Shown here: piece by piece, positions 11,611 through 23,731 of the stretch
Layout of the letters: every line of letters begins with the position of its first letter
How positions within the stretch are numbered: the first letter of the stretch is position 1
NCBI GenBank assembly: GCA_023213395.1
Contig: CM041465.1
Location: 200,639,741 to 200,703,740, forward strand
Origin: Cycas panzhihuaensis
Taxonomy: Eukaryota; Cycadophyta
Direction of reading: 5' to 3'
Length of the DNA stretch: 64,000 bases
Made by a program: the position numbers and the translations under genes
The notes under the pieces: generated by a model
The model's input: the letters and a program-made list of their open reading frames with translations, nothing else
What the model was told of the DNA's origin: nothing
The model's database searches: none

Positions 11611-12467
11611 GGGTAAGGGACTAATCATGACCTTGGACACAATATGGTGAGTAGGCAAAATCACAAGAAAAAAGAGGGTCAAGCAATACTTGATGAGGGA
11701 AAAGTTAATATAGGCACTAAATTAGAGGTTGGCACGTGATTATGATCTCAAGGAGTATAAACACTAATAGGTGATGAAATAGGTGACCTGATGGTAAGAA
11801 GGCTCACCTAGTGTGCTATGCAAAAAGTCACTAATGCTACAAAACTAGTGATAATGAAAGGGACTAGGTGCAAAAGGGATCATAGGCCAAAAATAGATTT
11901 GATAGGAGCCCTTAAGGGGAGATCTTGGCAGTAACGTTATGGAGGAAAGGGAACATGGAGCAAAAGGATACCTTGACTAAGGGAGGTGACACTTTATATA
12001 TATGGATTATATGGATTTCCTTTTTGAATTCATTTTTATCATTGGTTATAGGAATTTAAGAGAAACTCCCTCCACCTTCATTTTTTCCTTGCATTCTCTA
12101 GCTTGATGTAGGAGATCTAACCATTAGATCAACACATGGATGGAGCCATTAGGACTGTAGTAATGAGATGGCCTTAGTATGCCCAAAATCAGAGAGTGGA
12201 TCTATACTTTTTGTGTATTTTTTTTATGTTATTTACTAGTAGGTATTTATGTAGGTAGGACGTGCCTGGATAGGAAAAGGGAGGCTAAATGGGGCCCATT
12301 TGGAATCCTAATTTAGGCTAGCTAAGGCCTCTTAGAGGCTTGGCCCTAGTGGGCCTATTGTTGGGCCCAAAAATTAAAATTTTATTGTTTTTTGTTATTA
12401 TAGGGGTTTATTGTTGTGTGCCATAGATACCATAGCAGTACCACAGTTTAATCTAGAAATAATCTAT
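11611..12467. other. Gypsy A spacer between the RNase H and PMD genes
   Basis: About 0.85 kb without a supported gene, aligning in outline with B (27834-28881) and C (56881-57885). It leads into the 20-bp repeats at 12468. Confidence 0.5.
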
Positions 12468-12527
12468 GGTACCATGGATAAAGATGTAGTACCAAAGTAG
12501 TGTTTATGTTACCATAAAAATATTTGT
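12468..12527 (+). repeat. 20-bp repeat array upstream of gypsy A PMD gene
   Basis: Three units, 12468-12487 (GGTACCATGGATAAAGATGT), 12488-12507 and 12508-12527. This is the same 20-bp period and GGTACC start as the LTR arrays, here between two divergent genes. Confidence 0.7.
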
Positions 12528-12589
12528 GGTATAGACACTACATAACAAAAAAATTGAATTTTATCATAAAAAAAGCTTTATTATTTTGA

Positions 12590-14250
12590 TTTTATCTTGT
12601 TTATTAATGAGGAGGATGGTTTCAAGTTTGAATATCTTAACTTATAGGGGTTCTCTATATGATGTAGGCTATTATGGTAGTGGATAACTATGAGAACATA
12701 GGTACTCCTATATTTAGCTTGGAAAATTTGATGACTACTAGGGACCATGAGGTTTTATGATGGTGTAGGCTACTTAGGATAGTCATGACATGATAATATA
12801 CATCAGATTAGGTACTACTAATTGACATCATGTCCCATTGGGGCTATAGGAGGCAAGTATTTCATCTGCCTATGATAGGGGACTTGATCATCACTGCAAG
12901 TGATATTAGAATGATACTAGGGTTACAACTAGGAGATTGCCTACTATGTTGAGAGTGTTACCCAATACTAAGGAGACCCATTAGGAAGTGACCAAGTTCT
13001 TTTATAGATGAGGATATTAGGATAGATGTAGCAAGAAGGTATAGAAGATTCTTACAATAGGGATTCCTTGTCTAAGGAAATTGATTACTTTCATGATTCT
13101 ATTCTAGATATCCTAGAGGTAAAACTACCATGAAGTGCCTAAAGGATGGATGGGCACCATACATAGGTGCGAGGTAGGAGAGAGGCTATATTGGGTTGCA
13201 CTTATAGGTGCCAATATAAGGGCACGACTAGATAATATTAGAGCTATTAAATAGAGAGGATTCTCCTATAGCTTAGTCCTACATTGCTAGTTTTTTTATC
13301 ACTTCCAAGGAGTAGGACCGATCATGGGACCATGGCTAGTAAGATTGAGTGGACCTCTGATCCATCAATGGGCATCATATTTTTATAACCTAGGGGAGCT
13401 AGAGCAAGTTTGTTAGTCCATAGATGTGACATCCTTAGAGTTACTTATCTTAGACAACTATATAAGGCATCCCTATAAGGGTATCTACTAGGATAGTGAT
13501 GAGGAGGGGAATGTAAATATGGTAGGGAAGGCTATAGGGGATGGAGGTAAGGAGGCCACTAGAGGAGATGAGGAGGAGGAGGAGCTGGCTAGAGAGGAGG
13601 TACATAGTGCAGGTCTTAAGGAGGGCATGGGAGGAGGACCAAAGGCCATTATAGCACTAGAGGAAATTCCACAAAGAGGTACTCTTTCTTACCATTTGTT
13701 TTAGTCTATTAATAACTTGTTTGATTTCCCTAATCATATATATTAGTTATTGACATATGGATCTATTGTTTGGAAGGAGATGACATCACTACAATGCTTG
13801 TTAATAGGGTTATTACTAATCTAGTCCCCATGATATATGAAAGGGCTAGCCTCCCATAGTTGATAGTAAGGAGCCAACATTAGCACACCCTTATATAGTG
13901 AATTTTACTCTTATGCTCTGAGTGAGAGAGGTGTGGGCAATAAAGACTCATAAGCTCTAATTAGATCAAAATTAGGTCTAGGTTAAGTAAGATCAACTAC
14001 AAGCAAAGAGGGCCCAAATATAGATAGAGAGGGTCAAGTTACAGGCCTAATTGAGGGTGTTAGAGGCATGAAAAGCTAAGAGGGTACCACTTATAATAGT
14101 AGCACCTTTATAGATGGCTTATGGTGTTGGGGTGCAAATAGTGATCCTAGAGATGTTCCTCTAGGAGATACAAGGATGGCTTATAGAGGTCTAGAAAGGG
14201 TGAGATTAACTACAATTAAGGTACAATCAACTAGTTAATTAGATGGAAGC
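12590..14250 (+). pseudogene. Gypsy A antisense PMD-like gene, 5' part (broken; continues at 32037)
   Basis: Runs opposite to gypsy A's pol. The best-kept part, at about 12820-12930, reads SHWGYRRQVFHLP followed by GDLIITASDIRMILGL. This is the pattern (W-x-FHLP-x-GE-T-x-TL-D-x-LGLP) of the plant mobile domain, seen in MAIN/MAIL proteins and often annotated as PP7 long-form homologue. Downstream is a Gly/Glu-rich stretch (13519-13704) and a Lys/Gln-rich stretch near 13950-14090 that looks like coiled coil. Equivalent genes are in B (minus) and C (plus). Gypsy B inserted at 14250, close to its 3' end. Frames are broken; the PMD call rests on one motif block repeated in three copies. Confidence 0.6.
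14246..14250. repeat. Target-site duplication of gypsy B (left), GAAGC
   Basis: GAAGC precedes the LTR start at 14251 and recurs at 32032-32036 right after the 3' LTR. It proves that 14251-32031 is one insertion. Confidence 0.92.
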
Positions 14251-14792
14251 TGTTTCCTGGCTACCAAGAATGGGTATGGATAGATCGACTCAGGTAAGTA
14301 CAGGTATGCTTCTCTCTCCTATCTCGACTACTTCAGAGATTATAGATTAAAGTATTGGTTAGATTGCATGATTAATTGGCTCATTTATATGATTGATTAT
14401 GCATTTATGCTTGAGCACTTCGCATGTCCCTAGCCTATGATGACCTGCGGGACCTACCTCTCTACGAGCCAAGCATCCCCATGGCGCTCTACAACCATCC
14501 ATGTCACCTCAAGCCTCACCCAACTCATGTGATCCACTCACACCCTAGTCACCTATTACAACTCTTAACATTTCACCAAGAGTTGTTGTTATTTCATGTC
14601 CTTTCATAACATTTCTGGGAATCCCACCCCTTGATGTCCTACTTGGTCTAGCCTACATGTCACCCAGACTGTCCCCAGCCATCTAGATAGGAGGCCAACC
14701 CCTCCTAGACCTAGCACATCTCCATTTAGGGCTCTCAGGACCCTTACCATGGCTTTTCTGGCATTCTAGTCTTGCACCGATGTAAACTTAGT

Positions 14793-14852
14793 GGTACTAG
14801 GAAGTTTACCGTGGTACCATAAAGTTTACTATGGTACCGCAAAGTTTACCGT
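14793..14852 (+). repeat. 20-bp repeat array upstream of the LTR promoter
   Basis: Three tandem units: 14793-14812, 14813-14832 (GGTACCATAAAGTTTACTAT) and 14833-14852 (GGTACCGCAAAGTTTACCGT), then a partial GGTGCG. The duplicated LTR unit at about 16090 has one unit only. Confidence 0.9.
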
Positions 14853-14949
14853 GGTGCGACCATTTCACACTATCTTTTTAATCCACTGTGGTAATTCTCA
14901 CCTTTTTTGCATAACTTCCATATGGATTAGTTGACAAATTAGCCCCAAC

Positions 14950-14990
14950 CTAACCCTGATCACTTGATTAGGGTTAGGATAGGTATAAAT
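14950..14990 (+). promoter_or_regulatory. Palindrome plus TATA box, copy 1 of gypsy B LTR promoter
   Basis: An inverted repeat (14950-14977) with telo-box-like arms CTAACCCT...AGGGTTAG and slightly imperfect centre is followed by TATAAAT at 14984-14990. Transcription would start about 30 bp downstream. Confidence 0.75.
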
Positions 14991-16198
14991 CCCAAAAAGA
15001 ACCTCACTTTACATTTCTTGGCTCTCTAACATCTCCTTCCAACAACTTCCTTCTTTCTTTCTCATAAGATTTCTCTCTAGAACGCTAGTCATATCTGAGT
15101 CTCAACTACTACAACCTGAGATTTAGTTGTTTCAACACCATTATGTGGAAGTGAGCTTCTCCACCAATGCCTATAAGCATAGGCCCATGCCTAGGTGTGG
15201 CCTCCATGCTCTCCTCTCAACTGTCAGCGAGCATACTCCTCTTGCAACCTAGGAGAAACCCTATAAGCTCCTCTAACCTACCATTTTCTACTGTCTATAT
15301 GGGCAGACCTACTCCTTACACAGCCCAACAGGTATCCTACATCTTTTTTCACCTTCCACTTTAAGTTTTACTTTGCAAATGTGAGTCCTTCAAACATATA
15401 AGCTATTTCTTTGAGTTTTATTATATGAAAGATCATTATTTTCATATACTGCCTCTTGTACCCTAGTCATCTCTCAACCTCCCCTGGTTTTCTCTAAGAA
15501 GGCTATGGGAGAGGATCCACAAGGTGTGAGTAGAAGGAAGCAAGGTGGGATCCATACCCATTAAGCCTGCTTCCCAAGGATAAACACTTGCTCCTCCTTC
15601 CTCTCCTTCATCTGTGCCTCTCTCGGGCCATCTAGGAGCCTTTGAGAGTGGGTCTGCCCTGAGTTTCAGTGTGTGAAGCCCCTTGCTGCGCTAATCTCAG
15701 GCCTACACACTTCATTTTGGGTACCTCTTTCAGCCCCAAACCATACCTAGTACCCATTCTTTGGTTTGTTATACCCTACATTGCAACTTGTTACTCGTAG
15801 CATGTTTGCAACATAGGTGACATCTGCATAACTTTACAGCATCTATTCTCTCTATAGCATACTATCTATAGGTTGTCCTGAGTTGCTGTCCCTTATACTT
15901 TGGGGAAGCATGGAGGTACATTGGTGTCCTACTTGGTCTAGCCTACATGTCACCCAGATTGTCCCCAACCACCTGAATAGGAAGGCCAACCCCTCCTGCA
16001 CCTAGCACATCTCTATTTAGGGCTCTTAGGACCCTTATCATGGCTTTTTTAGCATTCTAGTCTCACACCGCTGTAAACTTAGTGGGACTACGAAGTTTAC
16101 TATGGTGTGACTATTTCACACTATTTTTTAAATCAGTCGTGGCAATTCTCACATTTTTTGTAGAACTATCGCGTGGATTATGACAAATCAGCCCCAAT

Positions 16199-16239
16199 CT
16201 AACCCTAATCGCTCGATTAGGGTTAGGATAGATATAAAT
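16199..16239 (+). promoter_or_regulatory. Perfect palindrome plus TATA box, copy 2
   Basis: Arms of 13 bp (CTAACCCTAATCG and its exact complement) with a 2-base centre at 16199-16226, then TATAAAT at 16233-16239. This lies in the second unit of the LTR duplication. Confidence 0.8.
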
Positions 16240-18112
16240 CACAAAAAGAACCTCATTTTACCTCTCTTGGCTCTGTAACATCTCCTTCCAACAACTTCCT
16301 TCTTTCTTTCTCATAGGATTTCTCTATAGAATGCTAGTCATATCTGAGTCTCAACTACTCCAGCCCGAGATTCACCTACTGCAACACCATTCTATGGAAA
16401 CAAGCTTCTCCACCAGCACCTCCAAGCACAGGCCCATGCCCAGGTGTGGCCTCCATGGTCTCCTCTCAGCCGTCCATGAGCATACTCCTCTTGCAACCTA
16501 GGAGAAACCCTGTAAGCTCCTCCAACCTACTATTTTCTACTATTTATAGGGGCAGACCTACTCCTTACACAGCCTAACAGGTATATGACATGTTTTTCAC
16601 CTTCCACTTTGAGTTTTACTTTGCAAATGTAAGTCATTCAAATATATAAGCTATTTCTTTGAGTTTTGTTGTATGAAAGACCATTGTTTTCATATACTGC
16701 CTCTTGTACCTTAGTCATCTCTCAACCTCCCCTAGTTTTCTCCAAGAAGGCTATGGGAGAGGATCCATAAGGTGTGAGTAAAAGGAAGAAAGGTGGGATC
16801 CATACCTATTAAGCCTACTTCCCAAGGGCAAACCCCTTCTCCTCCTTCTCCTCCTTCCTCTCCTTCCTCCGTGCCTCTCTCAGGCCATCTAGGAGCCTTT
16901 GAGAGTGGGTCTACCCTAAGTTTCAGCATATGCAGCCCCTTGTTGCACTGATCTCAGGCCTACACACTTCATTTTGGGCACCTCTTTCAGCCCCAAACCA
17001 TACCTAATACCCATTCTTTGGTTTGTTATACCCTAGGTTACAACTTGCTGCCCGTAGCATGTTTGCAACATAGGTGACATCTGTATAACTTTACATCATC
17101 TATTCTCTCTATCATGTACTATCTATAGGCTGTCTTGAGCTACTATTCCTTGTACTTTAGGGAAGCATGGAGGTGCATTGGTGGGAGGGTTAGCCATTCT
17201 GAGGCTAACCTCCTATTTGCTTAACATGTGTTGGTGCTCTCTCTAGAAGTTTGCAGACTTATTTACTATAGTGGATTAACTAACATTAAACATTATATTT
17301 TTAGCACTTGTTCTTTATATGGTTTCATATATCGATCTTGTTTGTTGGCAACCCTATTTGGTGGGGCAAAAGACTTTGTGATTGTAGGTTTTGTGGCAGT
17401 GTTTATGAAGGGAAAGAACACACCAATCTAGGTAAGCCCTTTGCTCCTTCTCCTTCCTTCGTTTCTCGCTTTCTTGCATGGTCTTTTGTTGTCTTTGCTT
17501 TCTATGTTTTACTTTTTTCCTTTACATGGGGAATGTAAGGAAGCCCCACTCCACTTTTGATCTAACTACAGCTCCGCATTAACTAAGGATAGGAGGGTGT
17601 ACATGGCTGTTTCCCAGCTATTGGGAATGGACTCGGGACGCATCGACACAGGTTTGTGCAGGTATATGTTCTTACTTTTCTTACTTATGTTTACTAAGGG
17701 AATGTAGAATAGTTTGATTGACATGTGCCTGCCTACATGCATTTGTTTGATTTCCTGTTCATAATGCATGTGCTTAACGGCACCTATTAGCCTATGACGA
17801 CTCACAGCGGGGGCATTCCTCAGCGAATGCGACACCCCGTATGGCATACAACCACTCACGATGTCTCCATGGTCTGTCGGGATGCTTTTGCCAGCTTGCT
17901 TATTCGTGTTACCACGTGCCACTTATGTTGCAAACCCTTCCTAAGCCTGGTTTAACCCTTAGTTAGGGCTCTTTGCACCATTTTGAGTACTTACCCACTG
18001 CCTGGGCCTTCCCCCAGTTGATGTATTTCAGGCTTAGCCCCTGTTCCTACCCTAAAAACTGATTTTTATGACTTTTATGATGTATTTCCTTTTGTTTTTT
18101 TAAATTCGGGCC

Positions 18113-18152
18113 GGTACCACGGTAAACTAAGCGGTACCACGGAGTTTGCGTG
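18113..18152 (+). repeat. 20-bp repeats in the solo LTR
   Basis: Two adjacent units, GGTACCACGGTAAACTAAGC and GGTACCACGGAGTTTGCGTG. These are the least decayed examples of the family-wide 20-bp motif. Confidence 0.85.
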
Positions 18153-18300
18153 CAGATCAAGTTTGCCATGACGATCGCTTAAAATTTGAAAAAAAAGAGA
18201 AACCACGCGACAGTGGCCGCGTTTTTTCGCGGAACTGCTGCGTGGCTCCGAACGATTGGAGGCGCCCCAAGGCCCCCAACGTTCACTTGCTATGCCCAAG

Positions 18301-18309
18301 GCATAAAAG
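18301..18309 (+). promoter_or_regulatory. TATA-like box of the solo LTR
   Basis: GCATAAAAG, about 150 bp after the 20-bp repeats, the same spacing order as in gypsy B's LTR. No palindrome like that at 16199 is evident here. Confidence 0.5.
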
Positions 18310-21077
18310 CCTTTTTTTTGCTCATTGGCTTGATATTATGAACTTCTTCAACTCACTTTTCAAGATTTCTAGAGAGCTTCTTCACAAAAGACAAGAAGAA
18401 ACGAAGCAAGGACAAGAGAACTTCTTCTACAGCAGTTGGACAGAGGTACAGTGGGCTGCTATTAGCTGGAGTGCAGGGCCATTGCTGCCCCCTACGGAGC
18501 TCCATTGCAAGCACCACCTCTCCTCACAAATACCCAAGGCTTCAAGAGGTTTTCTTCACCAAAAAACCACTCCAAAGACCCGTTCTCAAGCTCCCAACTT
18601 GCATGAGGCTCTACTCTTCCACTCTCATGCAAAGGACATTCAACTCCACTTCTTGGACACCACTTGGGCTGCTGCCCCCAAGTTGCTAAGTGCCTACATG
18701 CACTCATTCTTCTCCACTCAAGGTATTTATTGGCTCTATTAGTGCTTTTTTGCTTGTTTTTTCCATTGAGTTGCTTGCAAATTCTTTCCTCTTGTTTGCA
18801 TGCACTTCCTTTGAGTTTCTTTTGGCCGTTTGATGCATGTAACCTTAGTAGTTGTGGCTTACTAGAGCGCTGCCCTAGGTTAGGCGCATTTTTCTTGTGA
18901 TTTCCTAAAACTCATCCTCTCCCACCGAGTTTCCTCTTTTGCCATTTTCTAAGCTAGCCGGCATAAAGGGCTTTTACGAGGATTTGAGGGAGATAGGCGG
19001 GGTTCCGTCCCCCATTGCCGTCCTTCTCCCCAAGGGTTCCGTCCCTTATCCTCTCTCCCTTTATCACCCACGCTTTCTTAGGAGACGGGGCTAGAGAAAC
19101 CTTGGAGGGTTGGCTTGAGTTTCCTCATTAGCGGAGGCCATTTGTTATCACACGACCCATCTTGTTGCATGCTAGCATTGTTTCCCTATACCCTGTGGAG
19201 ACCTCTCGTAGGTGAGTTAGCCATCCCGAGGCTACACTCAATCCCATTCGGTGCGTTTTATGGTGTATGACAGCCCACATATGTGTCGCGCGGCTTTGTT
19301 TCCTTTCTGTTATATGTTGGTGCTTAACTACGTCTGGCTAGCCTAGTTGATTTCATTTTCGATATACATATACATATATCTTGTCGGTTTGGTAGCCTCT
19401 CTCCGAGAGGAGGGTATTCTCTCCGGTTGTGTGCGGGATCGCTTGAGAGGGAGGGTGCGTGAGGTCAACCCGCTTGGCCGACTATCACGAGGCACGCCTT
19501 CCCCTTTCTTTGGTTGTTTTGAGCTTTACTTTCCGTTCTTTCAGTTTGTTAGTTCTTGCATGCTCGGGGAGGTAAGTGAACCCCTTCGACGCCTTTGATC
19601 GGCGTTGCATGCGGAAGGCGGAGGGAAGGAGTGCGACCGAGGAGGGAAACCCGTATTTCGCTCGGACCGTGTCCGTGTATTTCCGCGTGTCTTCGTGTTT
19701 ACTTTGTGTTTTTACGCCGTTGCATTTACTTTGATCTCAGAAGGAACATAAGGGAAAGAAAGAAAAAAATAAATCGTTTACTTTACATTTGCTTTCTTGT
19801 ACTTCTTTATTACATTGCATGACATAGTAGTATAGGTCCCATTTACCTATACCCCTTAGCCACACTTACCCCTTACTCCGTGACACGTTTGGTTGATCGC
19901 CCCCTCGTCGCCTTCTCATTGCCTTGAGAAGCCACGACGTGCGAGGTTCTTTTCCCCTTCCCGGCCATCCGAAGGGTAGGAAGGCCTCGTGCACTGCGGC
20001 CACTTGGAAGCAACCAAGCACCTTGCGATCCGTGCCGTAATCCGGCCAAGACGGACGTCCTGCGAGGTATGATCCTCGCTAGTTAGCCTGCTTAGCATAT
20101 TGTTTCTATGCCCTTCCCGCTAGGCGTTGGATCATTGCCCCGCGGAGAGCGTTTCAATGGAATACAAGCAAAGCTCTCCTATCAGCTGCATTACTTTTCA
20201 GGTATGTATTGTATCCCTTTCTCCACCTCTTCCCTTTTGTGTTTTTATTAGGCACCCATTTTTTGCATAATAGGTCACATAAAGGCAAAAGGGAAATAAA
20301 CCAATTTATTTGCATTCATCCTACATATGTATGTTGCATGCTTGCCTTTATAGGAAAAAGCTACATAGTAGGGATCACATCTGCCCCTTTTTTTCTTTAC
20401 ATAAATCGTAAGCACCCCTCAGTTTAACGTCATCTTAGTATGCATGCTTGAGTGTGCGTTAAATGCTTTCTTTTCTTTGTCTTTTATTAGTAAAAAGGAA
20501 AAGAGAGAAAGGGAATGTAGTTTTAGATCTCTTTTATGGACACACACGACATCACCTTTTGTCGTCTCCTCCCACATGTCACACACCCAACCAACACGCA
20601 TAACTTCCATTGTCCTTGCTAGGGCCTGATCCCCCTTAGCTTACATAGTGATAAGAACCTTCCTTTCATCGTTACTTCTTTCATTTAGATCCACCTTAGG
20701 CTAATTAGCCTAAGGAGGCCTATTTGGGCTCATCTTGCATCCTTTTACCTATTGCATTTTGTCCTATATTCCTTCACCATAGGAACCCTCTTTTGTGGGT
20801 CTCTCCTTCTCCCTTTCGGCCATCCAAGGGTGTGAGGATGTCATCCTTTGGGACAACCTGAGATACCCTCACATGTATCTTGTCCCTCAAGACTAAAAGC
20901 GAAAGCTACTCCAGGGAAGTTAGACATCATTCGTGGGTCCTAAACTTGTGCTCTGGTGCACAGATGCCCTGTGTGATGTTCTCTTTTGCTTGTAGGATCC
21001 TATTCACATTCTTGTATTGGTTGTTGACCACCTTAGCCCCTACTAAGCATAGTGACCATCCCACAGACGCGATTCCA

Positions 21078-21247
21078 CTGACAACCATACCGAGGACCTA
21101 CTAGTAAGGGAGCTAGTCTTAATCTCTTCCTATTGGTGCTACTACCTCTTAGTAGCTTTCTCCTTTTGTCCTTTTTGTTGGGCAGCCCCTAACACATACC
21201 CTACATTTGTCTCTCCATCTTTCTTCTAATACATTGGTGAGTCTTGT
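21078..21247 (+). other. Gypsy B short leader with possible primer site
   Basis: The LTR end is followed at 21079 by TGACAACCATACCGAGG. If this is the primer site it starts TGA where TGG is expected, and I cannot match it to a tRNA with confidence. Confidence 0.4.
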
Positions 21248-23560
21248 ATGCGATACTTCTCACGTCGCCTACAAGGTCTTCCCCCACTATTAGAAGATCC
21301 TTTGTATCATCCCCTTTCGTCTTCAGATTCTGATTTGAACATGGAAGGTTACTCTTTTGATTGGGCATACTATGCCTATGCCACTAGCACCCATGAATTT
21401 CCTATATCTTTCCCGAGGTCCACCCAAGAGGGTGATAACCCTATCTATTATCCGGGTGATCAACAACACCCACATTATGTCCATCCCTCCACTTACGGAG
21501 TGAAGGTTCCGTCTTCTCTTGAGTTCTATCACCCAAGTGGTGATTCTTACGAGGAGCATCCTGAGGTTTTTGCTTTATTAGAGGTTCCATCTACCTCTTA
21601 CGATCGAGTGGATACCCCTCCCATAGATGTGGTTGAAGCTCTCAATGTGTGCTTCTATGTCACTCGCCTTCAACCACATTGTAAATGGTTTGAAGATGTC
21701 TTACGTGGTGGGACACCTTCCTCATCAACATCTACCCCACCTCTTTCATCCACATCTATCCCACCTACAACAAGTAATCCTTTTGTCCCATCACATCCAT
21801 CTTGTCTGATTCTTACATCTACCTTACGGACATCTGTTGTATCCCCTACTTCTCTTTGTGGTCCCAACTCTTTTGGAACCACTCAAGGTATGTCTTTCTC
21901 CTAGCTTAGCGTCAACATGCCTCTCCCTAGTCAAACGAATATGCCACCACCAAATGTGGTGCACACATTTTTTATTAGACCTAGGGGACCTACTTATGCC
22001 CCTACTTCTAGTCATATGGGGCATGTTTTCACATGCCCTCAAACTCAGCCTAGTGGGTCTTCCCTTTATGTACTACTAGGCTATACATCTCAGCCATGGG
22101 GGCATGGTAAAGGGAACCACCTTCCTGTTTATGGGGTGGACCCTTTACACCCATATGGGGTCATGCCACCTACGATCAGCCCATATGGGTAGAACCTGGT
22201 CCCTTACCCCTTGTTTCCACCATCTTGTGTATCACCTTATATCGTGCCTTCGCATGGAGGCCCTACTCCTTTTTAAGGCACCTTCTTTCAATCCCCTTTT
22301 CAACGAGGGACATTTCCTCAAGGAGGGATGGGTCCTCTACCCCCATCCTCTCCTTGCTTATTACCTCCCTCATCTTTTTCCGATCCTATGATCTAGACAA
22401 GGGCTCAACCCTTTATGGATTATAGATCGACACCCTTATCTATTGACGCTCTAAGGACCAACTTACCACCTCATCCCCCTAAAGTTCCCAATTTTGATGG
22501 GACTTCATCATGGGATCCAGCAGAGAATGTTCATAGTTTCTCTATGGCATGCATAGACTACTGGGCCTATGACCATATCCTAATGAAAATGTTTCCACAA
22601 TCTCTCTAAGGTGATGCCCTCAAGTGGTTCTATCACCTACTCGCTCACTCCATCTACTCGTTCTGGTAACTCATGGATGAGTTCATCAATTATTTTGATG
22701 TAACTTGTCCATTTGAAAGTAGAACAAAATCTCTCCTCTCGCTTAAACAAGGTCACGATGAGATGAATCATGACTTTTTGTGGTGATTCCATGACCTCCT
22801 CTATTCCACCAAGGCTACTTTGCCGAAGGAATTGAAGAGGGATATCTTTGTCAATGCACTTTGCCCAGAAGTTCATGTGGAAGTCCTTAAGATAGGGGCA
22901 ACCACATGTGACTCTGCCATAGTGAAGTGCTTGGTACTTGAGGCTATTGAGATCTAGGCTGGACTTAAGAAGCCCCTAAAGTCCTCACAATAATGTGAGG
23001 CACCTCTGCCAACTAAAGAAACTAAAACTTAGCAACCTACTAGGTCTTCTTCCCACTCAACTGAGAAGACCCTAGACCCCATTACCTCTGCCATACGTTC
23101 ATTCGAACATACGATGAAGGAACTCAAGCTTAAAGCTCCTTCATCACCTACATCTAACAAACATATTTAACAAGCTTCTCAAGGCACTCCTCTCGATAGT
23201 GGCGGCACCCAGTCCTCTCAAGCAAGGAATTCAGACTCCTCCCTTGAGAAGAAGTGGTGTTCTGTTCATAGGGAATGGTTCTATAATGATTCACACTTCT
23301 AGGTTCAACATCCTAGGGATGCCTCGCAATGCGACCCTTCTCCCAAATGAGCCTTAAGGCATAATTTAGACCAACCGGTCCATAGAGATCCCTTCCCCAA
23401 ACATGGGGAACATGATCGTAACCCTTAAACAAAAGAACAACTAGAATCGAGGAAGATCTCTAAAGCCCCGCCCTTTACATGGTAAAGGGAAGGGCATGCG
23501 AGGTTTGTTTTCTTCTTTGCATTCCCATGATCATCGTACCCCTTCTCCTTCGTGATCCTA
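21248..23560 (+). pseudogene. Gypsy B gag (frame kept, stops only)
   Basis: The structural protein of the particle. A single reading phase can be followed from the ATG at 21248 to beyond 23300; it is interrupted by stops (for example near 21902, 22190, 22275, 22390, 22607) but I see no frameshift. The N-terminal part is Pro/Ser/Tyr-rich (21248-22400). The retrotransposon gag domain follows (22415-22950; PKVPNFDGTSSWDP, GDALKWFYHL, DEFINYF, FNALCPE-like NALCPEVHVEV). At about 23252 comes KKWCSVHREWFYNDSHF, a decayed C-x2-H-type motif that closes Tat/Ogre gag. The damage is consistent with C-to-T change at methylated sites. Confidence 0.85.
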
Positions 23561-23731
23561 GAACAAGGGAAAGAAGGTAATCTAGATGCTTGAGACTACC
23601 CCCCTGTATGCCTTAACCTAATCTCAAGCTACTAAAGAGGCCACTGGTGCCTCTTTGTCCATATCTCATCTTAATCCTCTTTCAAAAAATTTTCTTCTGG
23701 AAACCCCAACGCTTCCCAAGACTATCCCTAT

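Larger units (their letters stand above)
14631..17177 (+). repeat. Tandem duplication inside gypsy B 5' LTR
   Basis: Unit 1 is 14631-15920 and unit 2 is 15921-17177; both begin TTG-TGTCCTACTTGGTCTAG and end near GGAAGCATGGAGGT. Each unit contains 20-bp repeats, the palindrome and the TATA box, so the promoter is doubled. The 3' LTR has only one copy. Confidence 0.92.
17608..20156 (+). mobile_element. Solo LTR of the same gypsy family, nested in gypsy B's 5' LTR
   Basis: Starts TGTTTCCCAGCTATTGGG and ends GCGTTTCA. It is flanked by ATGGC (17603-17607) and ATGGA (20157-20161), and gypsy B's 3' LTR has the empty site (about 31113). At 2549 bp it has 20-bp repeats (18113-18152), a TATA box (18302) and no internal region, so it is a solo LTR left by LTR-LTR recombination. 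It is much richer in CpG than the surrounding elements, which suggests less methylation decay and a younger age. Confidence 0.88.
14251..21077 (+). repeat. Gypsy B 5' LTR (with tandem duplication and nested solo LTR)
   Basis: Starts TGTTTCCTGGCTACC and ends GATTCCA. The end is fixed because the 5' and 3' copies diverge right after GATTCCA (21077 and 32031). Its length of 6.8 kb is explained by a 1.26-1.29-kb tandem duplication (14631-17177) and a 2.55-kb solo LTR (17608-20156); the basic LTR is about 3.0 kb. Confidence 0.88.

Noticed and set aside
18146-18742. 198-residue open frame, one of the longest in the window
   Set aside because: It lies inside the solo LTR, across the TATA box and transcription start region, has no recognisable domain and is not open in the other LTRs. 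Its length reflects the higher GC content of this LTR.
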